A DNA stretch of 64,000 nt, taken from contig CBDHCD010000003.1 of assembly GCA_965260995.1 (NCBI GenBank), forward strand, positions 682,001 to 746,000. The letters are read 5' to 3'. Within the stretch, counting starts at the first letter, position 1; the number at the start of each line of letters is the position of its first letter. Positions 54,560 through 63,834 of the stretch are shown here, in pieces. The translations under genes and the position numbers were made by a program. The notes under the pieces are model-generated. The model saw only the letters and a list, made by a program, of their open reading frames with translations, was not told where the DNA came from and ran no database searches. The stretch is from JBBROS01 sp965260995 (lineage in GTDB: Bacteria; Pseudomonadota; Alphaproteobacteria; Acetobacterales; Acetobacteraceae).

Positions 54560-56074
54560 ATGCGTCGTTTTCTCCTGGCCGCCTGCGCCGCCACCGTGTT
54601 CACCGGCGGGTTGCCCGGCGGGGCGTCCGCCCAAACGCTGGACATCGCGCTGCGCGAGGACCCGGACATCCTCGATCCCGCGCTGTCGCGCACCTACGTC
54701 GGGCGCATCGTGTTCGCCTCGCTGTGCGACAAGCTGTTCGACATCAACGACAAGCTCGAAGTGCAGCCGATGCTGGCGACGGGCTACAAGTGGACGACGC
54801 CGACCGAGCTGGTGATCAACCTGCGGCCCGACGTGGTGTTCCACGACGGCACCAAGATGGACGCGGCGGCGGTGAAGTACTCGCTCGACCGCAGCCTGAC
54901 CATGAAGGGCAGCTACCGGCGCAGCGAGATCAGCGCGATCGAGCGCGTCGATGTCGTCGATCCGGTCACGGTCAAGATCACGTTGAAGCAGCCGTCCTCG
55001 CCGTTCCTGTCGCAACTGCTGGACCGGGCCGGCATGATCGTGTCGCCGGCGGCGGCGGAGGCGGCGGGGGACAAGTTCGGCTTGAAGCCGGTGTGCGCCG
55101 GGCCGTTCAGCTTCGTGGAGCGGGTGCCGCAGGACCACATCACGCTGAAGCGGTTCCCGCAGTACTGGAACGCGGGCGCGATCAAGCTGGACGAGGTGAT
55201 CTACCGCCCGATCCCGGACAGCTCGATTCGCCTCGCCAACCTGGAAGCGGGCAGCATCGATCTGGTCGAGTTCATCGCGCCCACCGACATCCCGGCGGTG
55301 AAGCGCAGCGCCAAGCTGCACATGGAAACGTCCGACTACCTCGGCTACCAGAGCATCCAGTTCAACCTGGGCAACGGGCCGCGCGCCAAGGCGCCGATCG
55401 GCAGCGACCCGCGCGTGCGCCAGGCGTTCGAGGCGGCCATCGACCGCGACGCGCTGGTGCAGGTGGTCTTCAACGGCGCCTACACCCCGACGACGCAGGT
55501 GGTGCCGGCCAAGAGCCCGTTCTACATCGCCTCGCTCAAGCCGAAAGGGCGCGACCTGGCCAAGGCCAAGTCCCTGCTCAAGGAGGCGGGCGTCAAGACC
55601 CCCGTCGAGGTCAGCCTGGTGGTGCCGAACAACCCCGAGCTGCGGCAGGTGGGCGAGATCATCCAGGCGATGACGGCGGAAGCCGGGTTCGACGTGAAGC
55701 TGACCGCGAGCGAGTTCGCCTCCGCCCTGGACGCGACCACGCGGGGCGATTTCGAGGCGTTCCTGATCGCCTGGTCGGGCCGGGTCGATCCGGACGGCAA
55801 CCTTTACAGCTTCGTGCACACCGGCGCGCCGCTGAATGAGGGCAAGTACAGCAACCCTAAGGTGGACGAGTTGCTCGACAAGGCGCGCGAGGTTTCGGAC
55901 GTGCCGCAGCGCAAGGAGATCTACGGCGAGGTGTACGGCCAGATCCTGCAAGACCTGCCGCGGATCTACCTGTGGCAGCAGGCGGTGCTGAACGGCGTGT
56001 CGAACAAGGTGAAGGGCTACACCGCCTACCCGGACGGGATGATCCGCCTCCAGGGCGTGAGCCTGGCCGAGTGA
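54560..56074 (+). CDS. ABC transporter substrate-binding protein, family 5
   Basis: 504-residue periplasmic receptor of the DppA/OppA class. Sec signal 1-24 (MRRFLLAACAATVFTGGLPG, cleavage near ASA-QTL), then LDIALREDPDILDPALSRT, INLRPDVVFHDGTKMDAAAV, FVERVPQDHITLKRFPQYW and a C-terminal LPRIYLWQQAVLNG. Distinct in sequence from the two receptors at 28-31 kb. Two permease genes follow, but no ATP-binding genes, so the transporter must borrow ATPases encoded elsewhere. Divergent from ttuC, hinting at organic-acid or peptide import. Confidence 0.9.
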   Translation: MRRFLLAACAATVFTGGLPGGASAQTLDIALREDPDILDPALSRTYVGRIVFASLCDKLFDINDKLEVQPMLATGYKWTTPTELVINLRPDVVFHDGTKMDAAAVKYSLDRSLTMKGSYRRSEISAIERVDVVDPVTVKITLKQPSSPFLSQLLDRAGMIVSPAAAEAAGDKFGLKPVCAGPFSFVERVPQDHITLKRFPQYWNAGAIKLDEVIYRPIPDSSIRLANLEAGSIDLVEFIAPTDIPAVKRSAKLHMETSDYLGYQSIQFNLGNGPRAKAPIGSDPRVRQAFEAAIDRDALVQVVFNGAYTPTTQVVPAKSPFYIASLKPKGRDLAKAKSLLKEAGVKTPVEVSLVVPNNPELRQVGEIIQAMTAEAGFDVKLTASEFASALDATTRGDFEAFLIAWSGRVDPDGNLYSFVHTGAPLNEGKYSNPKVDELLDKAREVSDVPQRKEIYGEVYGQILQDLPRIYLWQQAVLNGVSNKVKGYTAYPDGMIRLQGVSLAE

Positions 56075-56109
56075 GTCGGGCCGAGTGAGGCGGGACGGGT
56101 AGCCGCTGC

Positions 56110-57054
56110 GTGCGACACCTCGGCGGGCGCGTCCTGCAGGTGCTGCCGACCATCGTGCTGGTCAGCATCCTGGTGTTCTGCCTGCAGCAGCTGACGCCCG
56201 GCGACCCGGCCATGGTGCTCGCCGGGGAGGAGCGGGGCGACCCGCAGGTGCTGGCGCAGATCCGCGCCGAGCTGTGGCTCGACCGTTCGTTGCCGGTGCA
56301 GTACCTGCATTGGGCCGGCGGCGTGCTGCGGGGCGACCTCGGCTTCAGCTGGCGCATCCGCCAGCCGGTGGCGCAGCTGATCCTGACCAAGCTGCCGGTG
56401 ACGCTGCAACTGTCGGCGATGGCGTTCCTGATCGCGCTCGTGATCGGGGTGCCGGCGGGCATCCTATCGGCCGTCTACCGCAACCGGGCGCTCGACTACG
56501 TGGCCAACTTCATCGGCCTGGCCGGGCTGTCCACGCCGAACTTCTGGCTCGGGATCATGCTGATCCTGCTGGTGTCGGTGAACCTCGGCTGGCTGCCGCC
56601 GTCGGGCTACGTGCCGCTGACGGAGGACTGGCGGCAGTCGCTCGCCACCACGATCATGCCAGCCTTCGTGCTGGGCAACGCCATCGCCGCCATCCTGATG
56701 CGCCACACCCGCAGCGCCATGCTGACCGCGCTCGACCAGGACTACGTCCGCACCGCCCGCGCCAAGGGCCTCAGCGAATGGCGGGTGGTGCTGCGGCACG
56801 CCTTCCGCAACGCGCTGGTGCCGGTGGTGACGCTGGGCGCGCTCGAACTCGGCACGCTGCTGTCGGGCGCGGTGCTAACCGAGCAGGTGTTCAGCATCCC
56901 GGGGTTCGGCAAGCTGGTGGTGGACGCCGTGTTCAACCGCGACTACCCGGTGGTGCAGGGCGTCGTGCTCGTCACGGCCGCGCTCTACATCCTGCTGAAC
57001 CTGCTCGCGGACCTGCTCTACGCCGTCATCAACCCGCGGCTGCGCGCGGCATGA
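56110..57054 (+). CDS. ABC transporter permease, DppB-like
   Basis: 314-residue permease with six predicted helices. QVLPTIVLVSILVFCLQQLT, PGDPAMVLAGEERGDPQVL periplasmic loop, and EAA loop DYVRTARAKGLSEWRVVLRH. GTG start 35 bases after the receptor stop. The stop overlaps the next permease (ATGA). Confidence 0.9.
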   Translation: MRHLGGRVLQVLPTIVLVSILVFCLQQLTPGDPAMVLAGEERGDPQVLAQIRAELWLDRSLPVQYLHWAGGVLRGDLGFSWRIRQPVAQLILTKLPVTLQLSAMAFLIALVIGVPAGILSAVYRNRALDYVANFIGLAGLSTPNFWLGIMLILLVSVNLGWLPPSGYVPLTEDWRQSLATTIMPAFVLGNAIAAILMRHTRSAMLTALDQDYVRTARAKGLSEWRVVLRHAFRNALVPVVTLGALELGTLLSGAVLTEQVFSIPGFGKLVVDAVFNRDYPVVQGVVLVTAALYILLNLLADLLYAVINPRLRAA

Positions 57055-57914
57055 GCGCCGCGGCCGGCGTGATGCCGCAGAGCCCGCGCACCCTCGCGTG
57101 GCGGCGGTTCCGCGGCCGCCCGGCAGCGGTGTTCGGCTTCGTCGTCATCGCGCTGTTCGTGCTCGTCGCGGTGGCGGCGCCGCTGATCGCGCCCTACGAC
57201 CCGGTGGCGACGAGCTGGACCGCGATCCGCAAAGCGCCGTCGGCGCAGCACTGGATGGGGACGGACGAGAACGGGCGGGACGTGTTCTCGCGGGTGGTGT
57301 TCGGCGCGCGGGCGTCCTTGCTGGCGGGCGTCGTTTCGGTGCTGATCGCGGCGGGGATCGGGGTGCCGGTGGGGCTGATGGCCGGGTTCCTCGGCGGGGC
57401 CACCGACGTGGTGGTGGGGCGGGTCGTGGACGCGATGCTGGCCTGCCCGTTCCTGATCCTGGCCATCGCGCTGGCGGCGTTCCTCGGGCCGGACCTGATC
57501 AACGCGATGATCGCGATCGGCGTCACGGCGGCACCGGTGTTCGTGCGGGTGGCGCGGGGGGCGACGCTGGACGCGGCCACCAACGAGTACGTGGAGGCGG
57601 CGCGGGCGATCGGCAACCCGCCCTGGCGCGTGGCGCTGCGGCACGTCGCGCCGAACATCGTGCCGCCGGTGCTGGTGCAGGGAACGCTGGCCATCGCGGC
57701 GGCCATCATCGCGGAGGCCAGCTTGTCGTTCCTCGGCCTCGGGCAGCAGCCGCCGGCACCGAGCTGGGGCAGCATGCTCAACTCGGCGCAGCGCTTCCTC
57801 ACGCAAGCGCCGTGGCTGGCGATCTTCCCGGGGGCGGCGATCTTCATCGCCGTGCTCGCCTTCAACCTGGTGGGCGACGGCCTGCGCGACGCGCTCGACC
57901 CTAGGCGGCGGTAG
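57051..57914 (+). CDS. ABC transporter permease, DppC-like
   Basis: 287-residue permease: RRFRGRPAAVFGFVVIALFV first helix, HWMGTDENGRDVFSRVVFG, EAA loop YVEAARAIGNPPWRVALRH, LSFLGLGQQPPAPSWGSML and the usual end GDGLRDALDPR. The expected dppD/dppF ATPase genes do not follow; the next gene is an alcohol dehydrogenase after a 111-base gap. Confidence 0.9.
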   Translation: MSAAAGVMPQSPRTLAWRRFRGRPAAVFGFVVIALFVLVAVAAPLIAPYDPVATSWTAIRKAPSAQHWMGTDENGRDVFSRVVFGARASLLAGVVSVLIAAGIGVPVGLMAGFLGGATDVVVGRVVDAMLACPFLILAIALAAFLGPDLINAMIAIGVTAAPVFVRVARGATLDAATNEYVEAARAIGNPPWRVALRHVAPNIVPPVLVQGTLAIAAAIIAEASLSFLGLGQQPPAPSWGSMLNSAQRFLTQAPWLAIFPGAAIFIAVLAFNLVGDGLRDALDPRRR

Positions 57915-58025
57915 GCGCTCGCGGCCCTGGACCGGGCCGGGCAGGTGGGCGATGGTGGCGACGGCCGCCGCGGCCGATCAAGCGAGCCGCCGAACGGGCG
58001 GCCGGCACCAGGGAGGGAGGACGCC

Positions 58026-59087
58026 ATGCGCGCATGGGCAGTGATCGAGAACGGCAAGGACTTGCAGGAGATCGAGATGCCGACCCCGGAGCCGAAGGGC
58101 GACGAGGTGCTGCTGGAGGTCACGCACTGCGGCGTGTGCCACAGCGACCTGCACATCTGGGAAGGCTACTACGACATGGGCGGCGGCAAGCGCATGTCGC
58201 TCAAGGACCGCGGCGTCGTGCTGCCGCTGGCGATGGGGCACGAGATCGTCGGCCGGGTCGTCAAGCTCGGGCCGGAGGCCACCGGGGTCGCGGTCGGCGA
58301 CGTGCGGGTGGTGTTCCCCTGGGTGGGGTGCGGCACGTGCGAGCGCTGCCTGGCCGAGGAGGACAACATGTGCCTCACCGGCCGCAGCCTCGGGGTTTAC
58401 CAGAACGGCGGCTACGCGACGCACGTGCTGGCGGCGCACGCGCGGCACCTGATCGACCCGGGCGCGCTCGACCCGGCGCTGGCCGCGACCTACGCCTGCT
58501 CCGGCATCACGGTCTACTCGGCGATCCGCAAGGTGATGCCGCTGCCGCCCGACGAGCCGATCGTGCTGGTCGGCGCGGGCGGCCTCGGCTTGGCGGCGGT
58601 CGGCATCCTGACCGCGCTGGGGCACCGGGCAATCGTTTCGGTGGACGTGGACGAGACCAAGCGGCAGGCCGCGCTCGACGCCGGGGCGAGCCAGGCCGTG
58701 GACGGCACGGGGGAGGGCGTGACGGAGCGGCTGATCGAGGCGTGCGGCGGCCCGGTGGCGGCGGTGATCGACTTGGTCAACGGCACCGCGACGGCGGCGT
58801 TCGCGTTCGCGGCGCTGCGAAAGGGCGGCAAGCTCATCCAGGTGGGGCTGTTCGGGGGCGAGTTGACCGTGTCGTTGCCGACCATGGCGATCCGGGCGCT
58901 GACCATCCAGGGCAGCTACGTCGGCAACCCGAAGGAGCTGCGCGAACTGATCGGGCTGGCGCAGGCCGGGCGGGTGCCGCCGATGCCGATCACGCGGGTG
59001 CCGCAGCGGGACGCGAACGACGCCTTGATGCGGCTGCGGTCGGGGGCAGTGACGGGTCGGCTGGTGCTGGTAGCGAGCGCGGCCTGA
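58026..59087 (+). CDS. Zinc-dependent alcohol dehydrogenase
   Basis: 353-residue medium-chain dehydrogenase/reductase. Catalytic zinc ligands Cys38 (GVCHSD) and His72-Glu73 (MGHEIVG); structural zinc Cys102, Cys105, Cys108, Cys116 (GCGTCERC...NMC). NAD-binding Rossmann loop VLVGAGGLGLAAV (about 180-192). A 12-residue insertion (YYDMGGGKRMSLKDRG) after the first zinc site is typical of a proteobacterial ADH subgroup that prefers alcohols or formaldehyde-related substrates not defined here. Excellent ribosome-binding site (GGGAGGGAGGA). Downstream hairpins probably end the transcript. Confidence 0.88.
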   Translation: MRAWAVIENGKDLQEIEMPTPEPKGDEVLLEVTHCGVCHSDLHIWEGYYDMGGGKRMSLKDRGVVLPLAMGHEIVGRVVKLGPEATGVAVGDVRVVFPWVGCGTCERCLAEEDNMCLTGRSLGVYQNGGYATHVLAAHARHLIDPGALDPALAATYACSGITVYSAIRKVMPLPPDEPIVLVGAGGLGLAAVGILTALGHRAIVSVDVDETKRQAALDAGASQAVDGTGEGVTERLIEACGGPVAAVIDLVNGTATAAFAFAALRKGGKLIQVGLFGGELTVSLPTMAIRALTIQGSYVGNPKELRELIGLAQAGRVPPMPITRVPQRDANDALMRLRSGAVTGRLVLVASAA

Positions 59088-59104
59088 CGCGACGGCCAAC
59101 AAAT

Positions 59105-59155
59105 TTTAACGATTGTTAAACAGCGCCAGGGTCAGACGAATGTCTGATCTTGGCG
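59105..59155. terminator. Bidirectional hairpins between adh and the 59-kb gene
   Basis: TTTAAC-GATT-GTTAAA (59105-59120) and a longer stem CGCCA...TCAGAC-GAAT-GTCTGA...TGGCG (about 59124-59155) sit between two convergent stops. Either can terminate transcription from both sides; the first has A/T runs on each flank. Confidence 0.55.
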
Positions 59156-59164
59156 TCGGCCGTC

Positions 59165-59446
59165 TCAGGCGGCAGCGAGAGGGCTTGGGACCGGCAGGCG
59201 CACCACGTCGGAGTTGCTGACTAGCTTGCGCATCAGCGGCAAGGCGTAAGACAGGCGGCGGTCAAGTTCCGGCTTGATGACCTGGTGACCTGAGATGTTG
59301 TTGGATCGCAGCAGGTTATAGGTGATTTCGGAGACGTTCAGGATCGTTAGCCGTTCGGACAACGGCATGTCGAGCATGCCGGCCATTCGGTCGAACTCAC
59401 GAAGCTTCTCGAATACGATGCCGATGGCCGAGCCAACCCGAGACAT
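59165..59446 (-). CDS. Small protein of unknown function
   Basis: 93-residue protein, helical by composition (VFEKLREFDRMAGMLDM, LSERLTILNVSEITYNLLRS, RRLSYALPLMRKLVSNSD) with a short hydrophobic end; no signal or membrane segment. Not recognised. A weak purine-rich site lies upstream of the ATG, and the 100 bases upstream are A+T-rich. Less G+C-rich third codon positions than its neighbours hint at recent acquisition or weak selection. It is separated from otsA by 108 bases, same strand, so could be transcribed after it. Confidence 0.5.
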   Translation of the reverse strand: MSRVGSAIGIVFEKLREFDRMAGMLDMPLSERLTILNVSEITYNLLRSNNISGHQVIKPELDRRLSYALPLMRKLVSNSDVVRLPVPSPLAAA

Positions 59447-59554
59447 AGACGCCCCCTGGAGATTTCCCGACCAACTTAAGGCCGATCTCTATCCAGTGGG
59501 AAGACAAATTAACGTGTTTCTAACGAGACGAGAGAGACGGTGAGGGGGCGGCGT

Positions 59555-61069
59555 TCAGACCAGGCCGACACCGGTCTGCACCGGCTTGCTGTCGGCGTGG
59601 CGCAGGTCGGGTGATGAGCGCATCTGGCTCAGGGACAGGGGCGAGGATCCATTGGCACCCTGCCCGGGCGCGGAGCCGTGCCGCTTGCTGCTGCTGGCGT
59701 AGGTGCGCAGCAGGGAGGCGATGAAGGCGCGGCCCCAGCCTAGGGCGGTCGCGTCGGCGATGGCGTCCCAACTGGCGCGCCAGCGGGCGGTGCGCTCGGC
59801 CAGGGGCATGCGCAGAGCGGTTTCGATGGCGTCGGCGACTTCATCCACGTCATACGGGTTGACCAGCAGGGCGGCATCGAGCTGGCGGGCCGCGCCGGCG
59901 AAGCGCGACAGCACCAGGATGCCTGGGTCCTGCGGATCCTGGGCGGCGACGAACTCCTTGGCGACCAGGTTCATGCCGTCCCGCAACGGCGTGACCAGGC
60001 CCACGTGCGCCTCACGCATGTATCCGGCCATCGTCGCGCGGGTGCCGGCCCGGGCGATGAGGCGCAGGGGAATCCAGTCAGGCTCGCTGAACGCGCTGTT
60101 GATGCTGCCGGCGTCCTGCTCGATCTCGTTGCGCAGGTCCTGGTAGGCGACGACGTCCTTGCGCGATTCGGCGGCGATCTGAAGGAAGGAGACTTTGCGG
60201 CGGATCTCTGGCCGGGTCTCGATCAGGCGGCGATAGCCGGCGAGGCGCTGCACGAGGCCTTTGGTCGGGTCCATGCGGTCCACGCCCAAGATCAACTGCT
60301 GCCCGGCCAGGCTGCGGCGCAGGCGCTCGGTGGGCAGTGAGCGCCAGGCGTCCTCGGCGATGGCGGCGAACTCGCGCGCCTCGATCTCGACCGGGAAGGC
60401 GCCGAGCCGGACGCGCCGGCCGGCCACGGTCAGCCAGCCGGGCTGGCCACGCTCGGCACCGCACAGCCGGACGGCCGCCTCGGCGAAGTTGTCGGCGTCG
60501 TTCTCGGTTTGGAAGCCGACCAGGTCGGAGGCGAGCAGGTCACGCACCAGGGCGCTGGCCTCCGGGACGCTGGCCAGCATGTCGGCCGACGGGAAGGGGA
60601 TGTGCAGGAAAAAGCCGATCGGCTCCGTGACCCCGCTGGCGCGGAGCATGGCCGGCATGCACATCAGGTGGTAGTCGTGAACCCAGATCAGGTCGCCGCT
60701 CTTCAGCATCGGCACCAGGGCGTCGGTGAAGCGCTGGTTGACCGCGCGATAGGCCTGGGCGTTGCGCCGGTCGAAGGTCATCATCTCCGGCATCGAGTGG
60801 AGCAACGGCCAGAGGGTGCTGTTGGAGAACTCGTTGTAGTAGCGGTCGTGTTCCTCGGGCGTCAGGTCGACGGTGGCGAAGCAGACCTGCCCGGCGTCGA
60901 GCGCCCGCGGCACGCTGGCGGGCGAAGCCTCGATGCGGCCGCTCCAACCGAACCACAGGCCGCCTCGCTGCTCCATGAGCGCTTCGAGCGCCACGGCCAA
61001 GCCGCCGGCCTGGGCCCCGGCGGCGGACGGGGCGGGAACTCGGTTGCTGACGACGACGACGCGGTTCAT
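59555..61069 (-). CDS. otsA: Trehalose-6-phosphate synthase
   Basis: 504-residue GT20 enzyme joining UDP-glucose and glucose-6-phosphate. RVVVVSNRVPAPSAAGAQAGG with the glycine loop, VHDYHLM (about 130), FFLHIPFPSADM, GVDRMDPTKGLVQRL (Met-Asp-Pro replaces the common Leu-Asp-Tyr) and LVTPLRDGMNLVAKEFVAAQ. The C-terminal 40 residues are Ser/Gly-rich and extra. No otsB phosphatase follows. The ATG at 61069 has GGGAGG five bases upstream and overlaps the treY stop by four bases. Co-expression with treY means two trehalose routes are made together. Confidence 0.9.
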   Translation of the reverse strand: MNRVVVVSNRVPAPSAAGAQAGGLAVALEALMEQRGGLWFGWSGRIEASPASVPRALDAGQVCFATVDLTPEEHDRYYNEFSNSTLWPLLHSMPEMMTFDRRNAQAYRAVNQRFTDALVPMLKSGDLIWVHDYHLMCMPAMLRASGVTEPIGFFLHIPFPSADMLASVPEASALVRDLLASDLVGFQTENDADNFAEAAVRLCGAERGQPGWLTVAGRRVRLGAFPVEIEAREFAAIAEDAWRSLPTERLRRSLAGQQLILGVDRMDPTKGLVQRLAGYRRLIETRPEIRRKVSFLQIAAESRKDVVAYQDLRNEIEQDAGSINSAFSEPDWIPLRLIARAGTRATMAGYMREAHVGLVTPLRDGMNLVAKEFVAAQDPQDPGILVLSRFAGAARQLDAALLVNPYDVDEVADAIETALRMPLAERTARWRASWDAIADATALGWGRAFIASLLRTYASSSKRHGSAPGQGANGSSPLSLSQMRSSPDLRHADSKPVQTGVGLV

Positions 61070-63834
61070 CGGACCTCCCACAAGGCAATTGGCAAGCGTC
61101 CCAACAGTTCCCGCACCATCAGACGCCCTGTGATGGCCCCCGTTCGAGAACCATCAAGCGTGCCCACTCCAACCATACCATTAAATTGACGCGGCATGAC
61201 AATCGCAGTTGCATCCCACGCCTCCGGCCGCACCAGTGGCAGGCCGTCGTCGAGCGGCATTCCGGCCGGGCACCGCGTGACGGCGACGATGGCGGAGACG
61301 CCCTCGTGCGTGCGGGCGAACGCGAGCACGTGGTCCGCGCCGGGTCCTTCCGTCCGCAGAGGAAGGTAGGCCCCGGTGGTGAAGAGGTCCGGCGCCCGGG
61401 CGCGGAACGCGAGGGCGCGGGCGATCAGCGCCTGCTTGACCCTGCCGTCCTGCCAATGGCGCAGCAGGGCGGGCAGGTCCTCGGCCGCGTCCAGCGCCGC
61501 GCCGCGGGCGGCGAAGTCCACCGGGCGGCGGTTGTCGGGATCGACCAAAGAGAAGTCCCAGAACTCGGTGCCCTGGTAAAGGTCGGGGATGCCGGGGCTG
61601 GTCAGGCGCAGGAGGGTCTGCGACAGGCCGTTGACCGCGCCGTAGGGCGCGATGCGGGCGGCGAAGGCGGCGATCTCGGCGGCGACGGGCCGCGTTTCGT
61701 CGAGGCATCCGGCCAGGAACGCCTGGCAGGCACCCTCGTATTCCGTGTTCGGGGCCGTCCAGCCGGAGCGCCGCTTGGCCTCGCGCAGGGCTTTCTCCTG
61801 CCAGGCGGCGACTCGGTCGCGATAGGCGGCGAGGCCGGCCGCGTCGTCGCCGGCGAGGCCGAGCGGCCAAGCGCCGACCAGGGTCTGGTAGAGCATCAGC
61901 TCGTCCGCCGGGTCGGGCGCGGGCCCGTCGAGGTCGCGGCGCAGCGGCGCGTTGAGGCGCATCCAGCGCTGCACGATCGCGTCCCACTCGTCCGGCATCC
62001 CGCTCAGCACCGCGAGGCGCGCCCTCGTGTCCTCGCCGCGCTTGTGGTCGTGCGTCGCGGTGGCGAGCAGGGCACGGGGGAAGCGGCGCTGGCGCTCCTT
62101 GTTGGCAGCGTGGAGGCCGGCGGGGGTGATGGCCCACTGCGACGGCTCGCTGCCGACCTCGTTGCGCGACAGCAGGCGGCCGTAGCGGTAGAAGGCCGTG
62201 TCCTCGACGGACTTCGCGGCGGTGGGGGCCGAGAGCTGCTGGAACTTGACCATCGCGCGCGCCCATTCCTGGCGTCGGGTACCGGCCGGCACGTCGCGCA
62301 GCCCGGCACCGGTGACCCATTGCGCGACCAGCTCCAGCAGCTCGCGGTCGGCGGCGCGGATGGTGCGCCGCGCGCCGGCCATGGCCCAGTCCATCGCCCG
62401 CTGGTCGGCGTCCGAGATGCCGCCCGGCCCGGCGTAGATGCGATAGGTGTGGAAGTGGACCAGCAGCTCGACCAGGGTGCTGCGGATGCCGGTCAGGGTG
62501 TAGTCGCGGGTGACCAGGCTGCGCCGGGCGACGCGGTGCAGGGCCGCGGCCACAGAGGCCAGCTCGCTGCTGAGGTTCTCGCGCAGGATCTGGCGGCGGG
62601 CGGCTTCCGCTTCGGTGTCGAAGGAGGCGGGGCGGCCGGTGCTGGCGGTCCAGAACTCGGTCAGGGGGGCTTCGCCAGCCGGGTCGTGCAGGACGGCGCT
62701 GGCGTCGTTCATGAAGTCGTAGCCGGTGGTGCCGTCCGTCATCCAGTCCTGGGCCAGGCGCTCGTGCGGGAACAGGATCTTCTCGACCCACAGCACGGCG
62801 CGCTGGCCGCGGAGGTGTTCGGGCCGCTTCTCCGTCAGGGCATCCAGGCGGCGGCGGAGCTTGCGGCAGTAGTCGCGCGGGCTGGCCAGGCCGTCGACGT
62901 GGTCGATGCGGACGCCGTCGATCAGGCCCTGCTCGTAGAGGCGGAACACGGTGCGGTGGGTGTCCTCGAACACCTCCGGGATCTCGACGCGGACGCCGGC
63001 GAGGCCGTTGACGTCGAAGAAGCGCCGCCAGTTGATCTCGTCCGTCGCCGCCCGCCACCAGGACAGGCGGTAGGCCTGGCGTTCGAGCAGCCGGTGCAGG
63101 CGGTCCTGGCCTTCGGGGGTGGCGGTGGCGTAGGCCCGGAGCGCCTCGCCGATGGCCTGGCGGTACTGCGGCAGCAGCAGCTCGTGGCGGGCGGCCTCCG
63201 CGCCGCGGCGCACCTCGGCCCGGCCGCCCGGCCCGAGCTCGCCGAACAGGCGCGCCGGGCCTTCCAGCACGCCGCCGCTGGTCAGCAACACGGACGCGTA
63301 GTCGCGCGGGTTCAAGGGGAAGCGGTGGTCGTAGTAGGCGACGAACAGGCGGCCGTCCGCTTCGTCGAACTTGAGCGCCAGGTCGCCGTTGGCCAGGCAC
63401 TCGCCGTAGGACGCGCCGAGGAAGGGCGCCAGCAGGCGGCCGCGCAGCGAGGCGTCGGGCGGGTCCCAGTCGATGTCGAAGTATTCGGCGTAGGGGCTGG
63501 CGCGGCCCCATTCGAGCACGTCCAGCCACCACGCGTTGTCGTTGCCGCCGACGCCCATATGGTTCGGCACGATGTCGAGGATCAGCCCCATGCCGTGGGC
63601 GCGCAGCGTCGCCACCAGGCGCTCCAGCGCGGCCTCGCCGCCCAGTTCCTCATTGATGCGGTTGTGATCGACGATGTCATAGCCGTGGGTCGAGCCGGCG
63701 CGGGCGGTGAGCAGGGGGGAGGCGTAAAGGTGGCTGACGCCGAGCCTGGCGAAGTAGGGGACCAGCCGTTCGCCGTCGTCGAGGGTGAAGCCGCTGTGGA
63801 ACTGCAGCCGGGCCGTGGCGGACAAAGGTTTCAT
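61066..63834 (-). CDS. treY: Maltooligosyl trehalose synthase
   Basis: 922-residue GH13 enzyme that isomerises the reducing-end alpha-1,4 bond of malto-oligosaccharides to trehalosyl form. ATARLQFHSGFTLDDGERLVPYFA start, DIVPNHMGVGGNDNAWW (region I), GVRIDHVDGLASPRDYCRKL (region II), KILFPHERLAQDW with the catalytic Glu region, and LYQGTEFWDFSLVDPDNRRPVD (in parts) near the C-terminus. Full length for TreY. Start overlaps malQ by four bases and stop overlaps otsA. TreZ, which releases trehalose, presumably lies upstream outside the window. Confidence 0.92.
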   Translation of the reverse strand: MKPLSATARLQFHSGFTLDDGERLVPYFARLGVSHLYASPLLTARAGSTHGYDIVDHNRINEELGGEAALERLVATLRAHGMGLILDIVPNHMGVGGNDNAWWLDVLEWGRASPYAEYFDIDWDPPDASLRGRLLAPFLGASYGECLANGDLALKFDEADGRLFVAYYDHRFPLNPRDYASVLLTSGGVLEGPARLFGELGPGGRAEVRRGAEAARHELLLPQYRQAIGEALRAYATATPEGQDRLHRLLERQAYRLSWWRAATDEINWRRFFDVNGLAGVRVEIPEVFEDTHRTVFRLYEQGLIDGVRIDHVDGLASPRDYCRKLRRRLDALTEKRPEHLRGQRAVLWVEKILFPHERLAQDWMTDGTTGYDFMNDASAVLHDPAGEAPLTEFWTASTGRPASFDTEAEAARRQILRENLSSELASVAAALHRVARRSLVTRDYTLTGIRSTLVELLVHFHTYRIYAGPGGISDADQRAMDWAMAGARRTIRAADRELLELVAQWVTGAGLRDVPAGTRRQEWARAMVKFQQLSAPTAAKSVEDTAFYRYGRLLSRNEVGSEPSQWAITPAGLHAANKERQRRFPRALLATATHDHKRGEDTRARLAVLSGMPDEWDAIVQRWMRLNAPLRRDLDGPAPDPADELMLYQTLVGAWPLGLAGDDAAGLAAYRDRVAAWQEKALREAKRRSGWTAPNTEYEGACQAFLAGCLDETRPVAAEIAAFAARIAPYGAVNGLSQTLLRLTSPGIPDLYQGTEFWDFSLVDPDNRRPVDFAARGAALDAAEDLPALLRHWQDGRVKQALIARALAFRARAPDLFTTGAYLPLRTEGPGADHVLAFARTHEGVSAIVAVTRCPAGMPLDDGLPLVRPEAWDATAIVMPRQFNGMVGVGTLDGSRTGAITGRLMVRELLGRLPIALWEVR

